Of a DNA stretch of 64,000 bases, positions 54,591-64,000 are shown piece after piece; the first letter of the stretch is position 1, and every line of letters begins with the position of its first letter. The stretch comes from Glycine soja (lineage: Eukaryota; Streptophyta; Magnoliopsida; Fabales; Fabaceae): assembly GCF_004193775.1 (NCBI RefSeq), contig NC_041019.1, positions 12,014,204 to 12,078,203 of the forward strand, in the 5' to 3' direction. The position numbers and the translations under genes are program-made. The notes beneath the pieces are model-generated. The model saw only the letters and a list, made by a program, of their open reading frames with translations. It had not been told where the DNA came from and did no database searches.

Positions 54591-55375
54591 AAGAAAATGT
54601 GAGAAATAATGTTTTTGAATTATGTGGTGTGCCCGATATTGTGATAGGTGATTGTGAGAGAGAGCATAGTAGGTCATTCATGATCGAGGGAAAGGAGTAG
54701 AGAGGACATATTCATGGGAACGAGAAAAAACAAAGATGTGATCATGGGATGGAGAGAAACGAGAAAAAGGAAACATGTGATCATGAGATGGAGAGAAATG
54801 ACCAAATGACCAAAAGGGAATAATTCTTTTTGGAATTTAATAAATGAGGGCAAACTTTGAATTAATACATAAATAGGAATAAGTCATAGGATTTTTTATA
54901 ACTTCTAGTTATGAAGTCATAAAAAAATGATGACTTTACCTTTTTTTTTTTTTTTACTAAAGTTGTAAAAACTTAACTACTTTATTTTTTTAAATTTTTT
55001 TTTTATGTTTTACAACTTCAAAGTTGCTACATTTTTTTAATTATTTAGTTGAAGTCATATTAACTACTCGTTCTAATTTTTTTAAAAGTTTTAAATTAAT
55101 TTTGAACAACTCTGAATTAGTTTAATTTATACTTCTTTATATATTTTTATTTAATATTTTCTTTATTTTTTTATATTGTTTTATTCAATATATTTTCTAT
55201 ATTTTTGTTATTAATGTTAAGGATTATAATTTGTTTTGTAAATTAGAAAAAATAATGTATACAAAAGACTTAAATTTAAATAAAAAATAAATGGCATGTA
55301 TACAAGTTGGAAAACATTTACAAAGTTTATTAGCATCAATTTTATTTCTTTGGAAACAAAGATAAATGATCTTAA

Positions 55376-55548
55376 TATTTGGATTCATATTTAATGTTTG
55401 ATCTTTCGAAGCCACGAGACATATTGAGAAGGTCAGCCACTAGTCTTATACATAATGACATGGAAGAATCAATTTCAAATAGCCCTAAGAAATGTTCATT
55501 GTGTAAGATTGAGGGACATCCTGGGAGTAACTGTCCATACAAGTAAGT
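55376..55548 (+). pseudogene. CCHC zinc-knuckle exon relic (MULE/FAR1-like C-terminus)
   Basis: A plus-strand frame reads DLSKPRDILRRSATSLIHND, then a short acidic stretch, then KKCSLCKIEGHPGSNCPYK, with CX2CX4HX4C spacing (Cys, Cys, His, Cys about 55487-55529). Such knuckles with GH...CP form the C-terminus of Mutator-like transposases and FAR1-related proteins. It has no visible start, ends at TAA and is isolated in AT-rich DNA, so it is a captured exon or the last trace of the element's transposase. Confidence 0.45.
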
Positions 55549-56230
55549 TGACAACTAATGTTATTTCTGCTTTTTAATTTTATATTTGTGTTTTTAATTT
55601 ATATTATTCATTTTATATTAATGTATTATGTTGTTTTTATTTTAACAACTATTTTTATAACTAAATTATTATTTTTGTTGATATTAAAATAATTTTATCA
55701 AATAAAAATAATTAATAATATTGTACAAAATTATTAGTTTACTCAATGATAAATGTAAAAAATAATTAAAAAAAATTAATATTATTTAATAAATTGTAAG
55801 TGAATATTATCTATTAATACCATTAATTTAAAAATAAAAAATAAAATGACTTTCAAGTCATAAAAAATTTTACAACTTCATATAAAAAATTAAAAAAAAA
55901 ACTAAAATCATTAAGTTTTTACGACTTTAGTAAGAAAAATAACATCGTCAATTTTTTCCGACTTCATAACCAGTTGTACAAAAATCGTACGACTTACTCC
56001 TAATTAAATATTAATTTAAAATTTGTTCCCCATTTAGTAAATTCGAAAAGGAATTATCCTTTTTGATCATTCGGCCGGAGAGAAACAGGGTCGGAGGCAG
56101 TCACGTTTATGTTTTCCTAATTTTTTTAATTTTAGGTTTTTATTATTTTTTAATTCTCCACCATGGCATTCTTTTAATTGGTATTTACACGTGCTTGTTT
56201 TTTATTGATTGTGCCTAAACCTGAATTGTT

Positions 56231-56290
56231 AGATGCGAGCTAATTTTTTTACATCAGATGCGAGCTAATTTTTTTACATCAGATGCGAGC
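56231..56290. repeat. 25-bp tandem repeat, 2.4 copies
   Basis: AGATGCGAGCTAATTTTTTT ACATC starts at 56231 and 56256, with a partial third copy at 56281. It lies just outside the right end of the inverted-repeat element. Confidence 0.9.
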
Positions 56291-58005
56291 CTATATGTCA
56301 AAAGGTAAATATTAAAGTTCATTAAATTCAAACTGCGCGCACAATCACATTAAACACTTTTTGGGAGCAGTTAAACGTTTCTAGACATGGCGTGACATGT
56401 TGTGATGCCAATATAGAACTTAAGGCCTCATCCAGTAATTCAAAGTGGATTTGATAATTCCTATTCTTCCTAGTGTCCTTATCGTATCAAGGAATAATCA
56501 TTGTAGAATCACTTATTAGTTATTATAGCCAACAACATGGTGTCTTTCAGAAAGTGTTTTGACTTTAGAATGTTATCAAAAAAGCAAATAAAATGGGTTA
56601 TCACTTTCCTTTGATAGACCAACATGTAATAATTTGGTCCTAACATTTTGAAAATATGTAACACTCGTCAATTTTGAAAGTCAAATTGAATAGCCGTTAA
56701 TGGATGGTAATGACCACTAATGATTTGTAACCGTCAATAATGAGTGGTAATGGCTACTAAATGCATTCTTGATCTATAGCACATGAATTTGGTCCTGAGC
56801 TCATCCCTTTCGAATTCAGTCTGATACACCATCTAGAAAAGGAAAGAGAGAGAGCTTGGAAGAACAAAAAACAAGAAACTCTTCATGACAATGACTCGAG
56901 GTATGATTTGATCTACTTTTTTTGCATTTTGTTAATAACCTGTGTTTCTTTTGTAACGTGCAATATCAGAGGTTAAAAAGTTTAGTCTAACACAACATGA
57001 TTCGAATGAGACCTTTTTATAATAATGAATTTATTTAAATAACTGAAGAGACAAAAACAACTTCACTTGTTATGACTTGTGAGTTGATAGTCTCATTAAA
57101 TCACCCAACAAAATTGCTCATCTATGCATTTTAGAGGCAATTAATGCTGAGAACTATATATGACTCAAGAGACTTATAATAATCATTCAACATGCTTTCT
57201 TAGTTGTAGCTATAGACCTAATTGCATAGGTTCTTGAATCTTGGATAGATAGATGTAGTTACTCCAACGTACGTGTAGTCCCCACTAGTTTATGTTTTAT
57301 CAAAGGGACATGTGTGAGAGTACCTTATATGGATTAGTTAGACAATATTGTGTTAAGAGTGTATTTGAGATTCAGAAGAAAAAAAGTGTGTATTTGAGGG
57401 ATCTAGTTTCTTTAAAAGGAGATAGCAATTGAATAAAACTATAAAATAAGGGCGTTTTTATCTTCAAAGTGAGTTCAATTTATGAGCTATTAGAATTTAA
57501 ATAAGTATGAACCCTTCTTACTTTCTCTTTTTGTACATTTGTTCATTTTTATAGGTATTAAATACATATTTAATTTAATTTAATTAAGTGTTTGAAATTT
57601 TGGTGAATTGGTTTTGGTAATAATTAATAGGGTTAAATATGTTTTGGTCTATATAAATTAATGTTTTTTCATTTTGTTCTCATAACTTTATTTTTAATTT
57701 TATTCTTTGTAGGTTGACGTTTTTTTTATTTTAATTTCTGTAAGTTTTTTTATTTATTTTTAGTCGTTATAAATTTGTGTTTTCTCAATTTTAATCTCTT
57801 TAAAGATTTTAATTTATTTATCTATAATCTTCATAATTTTATGCTTACAAGAATTCAAATTGAAAAATATAAACTTATAGGATTAAAAATGAACAAAATG
57901 TCTTACATGGATTAAAATTAAAAAAAAATATAAATTTATAAGGACTAAAAATAGATTAAATAATTTATATTGTCGAAAATTGAAAATATATAAATTTATA
58001 GGAAT

Positions 58006-58071
<66 letters not shown>

Positions 58072-59040
58072 CTTAACTAATAATAGAATGCACGTAGCAA
58101 AATAAATAAATAAAATTTTATATACTAATAAATAAATGTTAGTCATTAAGTAACATATCTTCTTTAATATATATATATATATATATAAAACAAAAACTGA
58201 ATTACTTCATATTTTTTTTCTAATAGTATGGTGTATTATATTAGCAAATTTTTTTTAATAATATGTCTCATCTTATGGTCAACATATACTTATAATATTT
58301 ATATTAACAAATCAATTTTTATTGGATAAATATTAAGCTATTGGAAGCAATTCTAGTAAAAAGAAATTTTTTTCTTACTAGTATATATAACTTTAACTTT
58401 TTAGTATTGATGGGAATTAATGTGTATAATGTGATTAGACATGAGCAGTGAAAGTTAAATTTGTTAGTAGTAGTTAGTTACACCCCTGATTCTAGGGAGG
58501 GAAGAGCTACTATTTAAAATGTATCACACAATTATATGTGTAACCTATATCAGAAGATTATATCAGAGAAAGTTTCGAGAACCTTTACAGTTTTGCTTCT
58601 TTCTTTCATCCCTTTCATTTTATTTTCCAGACTCTTTAAATTAAAGAAAAGAAGCCATTCCATTCCCTACTACTTTATGGATAAAACTTCAATCTTTTGT
58701 TTTGGAAATAAAAAGCAGTTAGAAGGTAAAGCAATCAATAAAACAGTTTATTTATTCACATAAAAGATATAGATTGCAAAACCGGCTACCGGACCCAATG
58801 CAGACTCATCCGGTGTGAGTTGCAAACTATAGTGGATTGGGTCAAAAGAATCGAATTTAATTCGATCTAAATAATAAAACTCAAGTCCTGCAAAAGTTCA
58901 AATTTTGTAGGCTTAGTCCACATTACCGTGATTGAATTGAAATAAAAAACTTACATTTAATTTGATCTAAAAAATTTAAGTTCTAAGTCTTACATTTTAT
59001 GGGAAGGATTTAGGTTGGTCCGACTAACCTAATCCATTTG
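56291..59040. other. Intergenic sequence with a probable MITE (about 57628-58010) and (TA)n at 58009-58067
   Basis: From 57628 (GGGTTAAATATGTTTTGGTC) the DNA alternates TTTTAATC-type and AATTTATAAGGACTAAAAAT segments in inverted arrangement, as in common legume MITEs. A 59-bp TA repeat follows. I see no supportable gene. Confidence 0.4.
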
Positions 59041-59159
59041 GCATAAAAGTGGAACGAGAGAGGATAAACAAATATAGGCAAATTTCTTCATTTGGGGTAG
59101 TTTTAGAAATTATTTCCCCAGATGGGGTCGTTTCCAAATTATTTCCAACATGGGACAGT

Positions 59160-59480
59160 TATTTACGTGAAAACCATGCATGCAGGACCCAAACCGCCAG
59201 AACCAGTGGCGAGTTTGGTGTCCTTGAGCAAATCGCCAGCACCAATGACGATACGTGCATGCAGAGAGGAAACCGTCAGTCCAAATGGCGATATGCTTAG
59301 CGCTTTGGGAACCGCCAGTCAAACTGGCGAGTTTCATGGACTGAGGCTGCAGGCTACGTCCTGCCATGGCAGTGTAGCTGGGTCAGTGCAGGCGAAACCG
59401 CTATTACCATTGGCGGTTTGCCTTGCACAGGGATTGCCAAGAAACCGCTATTGCCATTGGCGGGTTGCTTGGTTTGAATT
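59160..59480. repeat. Cluster of CCGCCA...TGGCGG short palindromic motifs
   Basis: ACCGCCAGAACCAGTGGCGA, TCGCCAGCACCAATGACGAT, ACCGTCAGTCCAAATGGCGA, ACCGCCAGTCAAACTGGCGA, ACCGCTATTACCATTGGCGG and ACCGCTATTGCCATTGGCGG recur at roughly 45-80-bp intervals. Each is a 6-7-bp inverted pair around an 8-bp centre. They lie in a GC-rich block unlike its surroundings. Confidence 0.85.
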
Positions 59481-59685
59481 TTTTTGGCCCTCTTCCATTA
59501 TAAAAGCAGAAGCTTCGTGAGTGTCGTGCGCGCTTCCTTCCTTTGCTTCCATTGCTTTGCTATTCTTCTTCCTTATTTCCTCTATTAGACTGACTGCGTT
59601 TTTCTTATTTGGTTGTTGTTGCCTTCTTCTTATTTGGTTGTTGTCTTTTGTTTTTGGTAAGTATTTTTGAATGATAAATATTTAT

Positions 59686-59747
<62 letters not shown>

Positions 59748-60345
59748 TGGTAAATATTTTGTTAATGTTTGTAGGGGTGTGCTTTGTTTCACTCTTGGTA
59801 CGCGATTTCTCTCCTCTTCATATTACGTGAGTTCTCTGTGCTTGGTAAGTGATTATTAACTTGGTAACTTTAATTGATAGGTTAATGTTAGGTTTTAAAA
59901 ATTATATGTTATTAGTTGTGTTATATATATAGATATATGTTAGGTTAGTTATAGTTAAATTGATATATATTATTTTCTTTAAATTTTCTAAATTAGCATG
60001 GTATTAATTATTTTATATATACATATTACGTTTGTTGATGTTAGATGAAATTTTTAAATTTTAAGTAGTACATTGAAATATTGAGTTGGTATATTATGAT
60101 TTGTACGTTAGTTGTAATGGATTTATTAATGTGATTTTGTTAAGATTTTTTAAATTTGTATCTTATTATTTGTGATAAAATTATTTGTACGTTAATTTTA
60201 GTTGTTATGTTATTATTATTTGGTTTAGATTTATTAGGTTTGTATGATATTATTTGTATTTTATATATGGTATTTTAGGTTTAGTTAGAATGTGAATATT
60301 ATTTAATTGACTTATTTATAGTTTTTATTGAAATATACGAAATTT

Positions 60346-60427
<82 letters not shown>

Positions 60428-60569
60428 GTTCTTTAAATTTTTTATTCCATAAATTTTGTTTGATTTAATACCATTTTTTTCTGTCTAATATTTGTTATTT
60501 AATTTAAATTTTAATAATTGGAAAAAAAATATGGTCATTTAATTAAATTTATGTACGTATTTGAATATT
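59481..60569. other. Leader-like and AT-rich sequence with (TA)n at 59690-59744 and 60350-60426
   Basis: C/T-rich leader-like sequence (59530-59650) is followed by GT-like donor sites and very AT-rich sequence. It may be the 5' UTR and first intron of the PMD gene. No coding exon recognised. Confidence 0.4.
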
Positions 60570-61460
60570 TAATTTTGTTATGTATAGAGTATTTTAGTTA
60601 GTAAATTAAGTTTTGTTGTGTTAAATTTATGAATGTGTTTTATTTTATAATTTTATTATGTACGTATTTTAATTTGGTCATTTATTTTAATTTATGTTGC
60701 TATGTTAATTTTTAATTTTGTTATTTGTAGAGTATTTTTGGTAGTATTTTAAGTTTTTTTGTGTAAAATTTATGTACGTGTAACAATTTTTAATTTTATT
60801 ATGTATTTTAATTTGGTCATTTATTTAAATTTTTGTAGCTATTTAATTTTTAAAATTTTTATTTGTTGACTATTTTAGGTAGTATTTTAAGTTTATTTGT
60901 GTACAATTTATGTACGTGTTTAAATTTTTTATTTTGTTATGTATTTTAATTTGGTCATTTATTTAAATTTTTGTAGCTATTTAATTTTTAATTTTGTTAT
61001 TTGTAGACTATTTTAGGTAGTATTTTAAGTTTATTTGTGTACAATTTATGTACGTATTTAAATTTTTAATTTTGTTATGTATTTTAATTTGGTCATTTAT
61101 TTAAATTTTTGTATTTATTTAATTTGTAATTTTGTTATTTGTAGACTATTTTAGATAGTATTTTAAGTTTATTTGTGTAAAATTTATGTACGTGTTTAAA
61201 TTTTTTATTTTGTTATGTATTTGAATTTGGTCATTTATTTTAATTTGGTAATTTATTTAAATTTGTGAAGGTATGTAATTTTTAATTTTTTTATTTGTAG
61301 ACTATTTTAGGTAGTATTTTAAGTTTTTTTGTGTTAAATTTTTGTATGTGTAACAAATCTATGTATTTTAATTTGGTCATTTATTTTAATTTGTGTAGCT
61401 ATTAAATTTGTAATTTTGTTATTTGTAGAGTATTTTAGAACATTTATTTAAATTTGTGTA
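60570..61460. repeat. Tandem array of ~138-bp units immediately 5' of the PMD gene
   Basis: A unit containing TTATTTGTAGACTATTTTAG, GTAGTATTTTAAGTTT, TTTATGTACGTG and TTTGGTCATTTATTT recurs. The ATTTGTAGA landmark is at about 60723, 60861, 60999, 61137, 61293 and 61421, with an earlier diverged copy near 60580. Spacing is 138 bp in three successive intervals. Confidence 0.85.
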
Positions 61461-61538
61461 GCTATTAAATTTGTTCATTTTTTTAATGTAAAATTTTTGT
61501 TGTCAATTTTTTGTATTATATTTAACTTTACAGCATCA

Positions 61539-63799
61539 ATGGCATCTTCGTCATCATCTTCATCTAGTATACACATTAAGTCTGATCCAATAGATGGAGA
61601 CGTCTTATGGCTGCAACCTAAACATGTTTCCGAACATGTTTGGAATGGGGAAGCAGACAGAAAACTACATATCAGACGAGCTGTACCCATCTATCAAGGA
61701 CAAGAAGAAATACCAGAGGAAATTATTCCTCTGCTTCGCCAATCAGGATTCTATTGGATAATGAAAATGGGGTACCTGAAAATTAATTCTTCATTAATTA
61801 CAGCCTTGATTGAAAGATGGAGGCCCGAGACACACACGTTTCACTTGAGATGCGGAGAGGCTACGATTACTCTTCAAGATGTGTCAGTCTTGTTAGGTCT
61901 TCATACTAAGGGGGCACCATTAATTGGTCAGACTAATCTTGATTGCGCTGAATTGTGTGAAGAATTATTGGGAGTCAGACCACAGGAAGGTGAACTTCAA
62001 GGCAGTGTGGTCAAATTAAGTTGGCTGGCTCACCATTTTTCAGAATTAAATATCCATGACGGTAATGTAGAACAATTACAAAGGTTTACCCGTGCATGGA
62101 TCCTCAAATTCATAGGAGGAGTTCTATTTGTTGACAAGAGCAGCAGTAAAGTTTCCCTAAGGTACCTCCAATTTTTACGGGACTTTGAACAGTGCAGCAT
62201 GTATGCATGGGGACCTGCCGTGCTTGCTTATTTATACAGAGAGATGTGCAGCGCCACCGATTACAAAATAAAATCAATCGGAGGTATGTGCATCTTAATC
62301 CAAATGTGGGCATGGGAACGCTGCATGACTTTGGCTCCAAAGAGAACTCCTCCTATAATAGAAAACAAACCACTCGGACACAGGTTAATTGTTTTGAAAA
62401 AAAATTCATTTTGAAAATAATCAATAATGTAACGCGTCGGCACTAATTATTTCATTTTTTTTGTAGGTGGCTGCGACGTGGAAACTAACATATTGGCAAT
62501 GATGATCTAATAGTTTTCCGTCGCAAATTGGATATCATGAAACGACATAAGGTAACAAGATCATCATGTATTCGTTAAATAATAAATATAATGTCATGGT
62601 TTAAGATAAATTAACAATTGTGTTATTGTATGCAGTTTCTGTGGGAGCCTTACACAGCAACTGTTATGTCGATGTTGCCTCCCATTTGTTTGGTTGGCAG
62701 TATGGCGTGGTGCGCAGTGTTGCCACTCATTTGTTTCCATGTTGTAGAGTGGCACCAACCGGATAGAGTGTTGCGAAAATTTGGAATGCAACAACCTATT
62801 CCGGAGTCTCTTTCGCAACCATGGAATGTCCACGAGCTAACACTGAAAGGAAAACAAGATGAAAATTGGTTCCAGCTGTTGGCCCCATTTATCAGTCAGT
62901 GGAATAATCGAGCTGAGTTTAGGGTCGACGTTTATGCTCGACAAGAGGGTCTATTGAGTTTTAACTCGGATTACATGGTGTGGTATAGGCGCAAAACAAA
63001 AATGTTTATCGACCCAAACAATGCAAACACGACTACATTGGTATTTATTTCTTTTTAATTATTTAACTTCAATTTACTTTTTAAAGCATCGACATTAATT
63101 TCCTTACCCTAATAATTGCAAGGTGAAGTTACCGAGACATTGCAGTATATGGTGTCACCACAAGGGCGAAACACATGGACAATTGATGATCTCGTGCCAT
63201 ATGTGGAAAAGTTAGCGATTTTATCCCAAGAGCAAGAGAGGATCACTGAGCCTGTGGCACATGGTCCAGCATCAGAGCGTCGATTTCCCCCACAACAGTT
63301 TCACATGCTTCAGTCAAGTGTTGAAACTCGAGGTTTTGACAGACGAAGGGAGATTGTTCAAGCAGAAGAATTTTCCCAACATATGGAGCAGCGTGGCCAT
63401 GGAATGTATTACACGCCACCAGCATTTTCTCAGTATCCTTCGCAGATGTATCAGTATCCTTTCGAAGGCCATGACACTGATATGTCTGCAAGTGAACATT
63501 CATTTGGTGGTGTTGCGGAAACACAGCCTCATTTTTCATGGCCGACCATGACCCCTTCGCAGCAACATGATGCCCCAATGGAAACACCTAATGCCCCATT
63601 AGGTCAGCAATGGGATGTACCCGGAGCAATACCTGATATGGGTGACTTATTGGGTGTTGATTTGCGTCACGAGTTTTCTGCAGAGGCTGAGGAACAAGGG
63701 CGGAGACAGCGCGCAAGAAGAAATCCGGATCGTCAAGCCCGAAGGTGGGATCGACCATGTGGCACATCATCGCGCCATCACGGACACCATAATGACTGA
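61539..63799 (+). pseudogene. Plant mobile domain (PMD; MAIN / PP7-long-form-like) gene, probably disabled and transposon-borne
   Basis: Exons 61539-62383, 62467-62551, 62636-63040 and about 63123-63799. Exon 1 starts MASSSSSSSSIHIKSDPIDG and carries the PMD signature (ALIERWRPETHTFHLRCGEA, TLQDVSVLLGL, FLRDFEQCSMYAWGPAVLAY). Exon 3 continues the domain (FLWEPYTATVM, YMVWYRRKTK). Exon 4 is a polar tail ending in an Arg/His-rich stretch. Host PMD proteins (MAIN, MAIL1) act in silencing and genome stability; many PMD genes ride on transposons. Two lesions are visible: TAA at 62486-62488 in exon 2, and the exon 4 acceptor (GCAAG|GTGAAG), which is one base out of phase for the conserved GEVTETLQYMV reading. 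The repeat-rich 5' region suits a transposon passenger. Confidence 0.75.
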
Positions 63800-64000
63800 T
63801 TTTGATGTCTCTATTTGAAATTTGTTTTGTATCTTTGTAATTTGAATTTCAGACTTAATTTATGGTATCTCATTGTACTTGTTATGGAATTTGTTATGGA
63901 ATTGTGTTTTCAATCACCATTTGTTATTGAATCACCATCACGGACACCATAATGACTATTTTTATGTTGCGCATCAAACTAGAATAATAAGTAAAGTCAT
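63800..64000. other. 3' flank of the PMD gene
   Basis: A 23-bp stretch from the end of the gene (ATCACGGACACCATAATGAC) recurs near 63935, a short duplication across the stop codon. No other feature. Confidence 0.5.

Larger units (their letters stand above)
53556..56210. mobile_element. Long-terminal-inverted-repeat (fold-back or MULE-like) element with nested insert
   Basis: The left sequence 53556-53697 (AATCAACAGAAAACAAACAC ... ATTGCCTCC) is the inverted complement of 56090-56210. A second left block, about 54800-54985, is the inverted complement of 55905-56070. The right arm is continuous (about 310 bp) while the left arm is split by about 1.1 kb, which holds three tandem hairpins. The interior (54986-55900) is AT-rich and carries a zinc-knuckle relic. 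Long inverted repeats suggest a Mutator-like or fold-back element, but no 9-bp duplication was found. Confidence 0.7.

Noticed and set aside
59122..59520. Plus-strand 132-aa frame
   Set aside because: It is produced by the repeated CCGCCA/TGGCGG palindromes and lacks a conserved domain.
59671..59859. Frame with Tyr-Ile repeats
   Set aside because: It is translation of the (TA)n tract.

Overview
The window looks like nuclear DNA of a dicot, most likely a legume such as soybean (Glycine). The evidence is AT-rich sequence with long (TA)n tracts, split genes with GT-AG introns, plant-specific protein families, and transposon termini and subterminal repeats that resemble soybean families. The species call is inference. 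Five gene-like loci lie in a sea of nested and decayed transposable elements.

Layout. 1-5.3 kb: 3' part of a MEI2-like RNA-binding protein gene (+ strand, nine exons visible). 7.4-11.3 kb: a complete seven-exon phosphoribosyl pyrophosphate synthetase gene of the PRS4 type (- strand), with a solo LTR in intron 2, a compound microsatellite at the start of intron 1, and a GC-rich hAT-type MITE just upstream. 14.1-21.9 kb: retroelement graveyard, comprising a 2.4 kb probable solo LTR, a decayed minus-strand Ty1/copia element split by a 1.6 kb solo LTR, and a miniature LTR element (TRIM-like) whose interior holds plastid DNA with degraded trnD-GUC and trnY-GUA. 26.0-28.7 kb: an intact two-exon glycerol-3-phosphate acyltransferase (+). 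31.0-36.3 kb: CACTA-type subterminal repeats, an Au-type SINE with a 39-bp target duplication, and a frameshifted copy of a small mitochondrial-type (NOXY2/NFD6-like) gene close to a CACTA-like end. 37.0-37.3 kb: a near-perfect hairpin. 39.9-40.8 kb: a single-exon membrane-anchored basic-secretory-protein-like gene (-) lacking the family's zinc motif. 41.4-44.9 kb: a hAT element with perfect 10-bp termini and a perfect 8-bp duplication but a dead transposase. 47.0-52.7 kb: a full-length but dead Ty1/copia element with both LTRs. 53.6-56.2 kb: a long-terminal-inverted-repeat element containing three tandem hairpins and a zinc-knuckle relic. 59-64 kb: a plant-mobile-domain (PMD / PP7-long-form-like) gene preceded by palindromic CCGCCA/TGGCGG repeats and a ~138-bp tandem array, probably itself part of a transposon and apparently disabled.

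The cellular genes do not form a pathway. They cover meiosis/RNA regulation, PRPP supply for nucleotide synthesis, and glycerolipid (possibly extracellular lipid) synthesis, plus one protein of unknown role. I saw no novel defence or enzyme system. The most unusual structures are the plastid DNA inside the miniature LTR element, the tandem fold-back block at 53.8-54.6 kb, the SINE with its very long duplication, and the gene copy beside a CACTA-like terminus. Exon borders were placed by hand from reading frame, GT-AG signals and family knowledge. No alignment or search was run.
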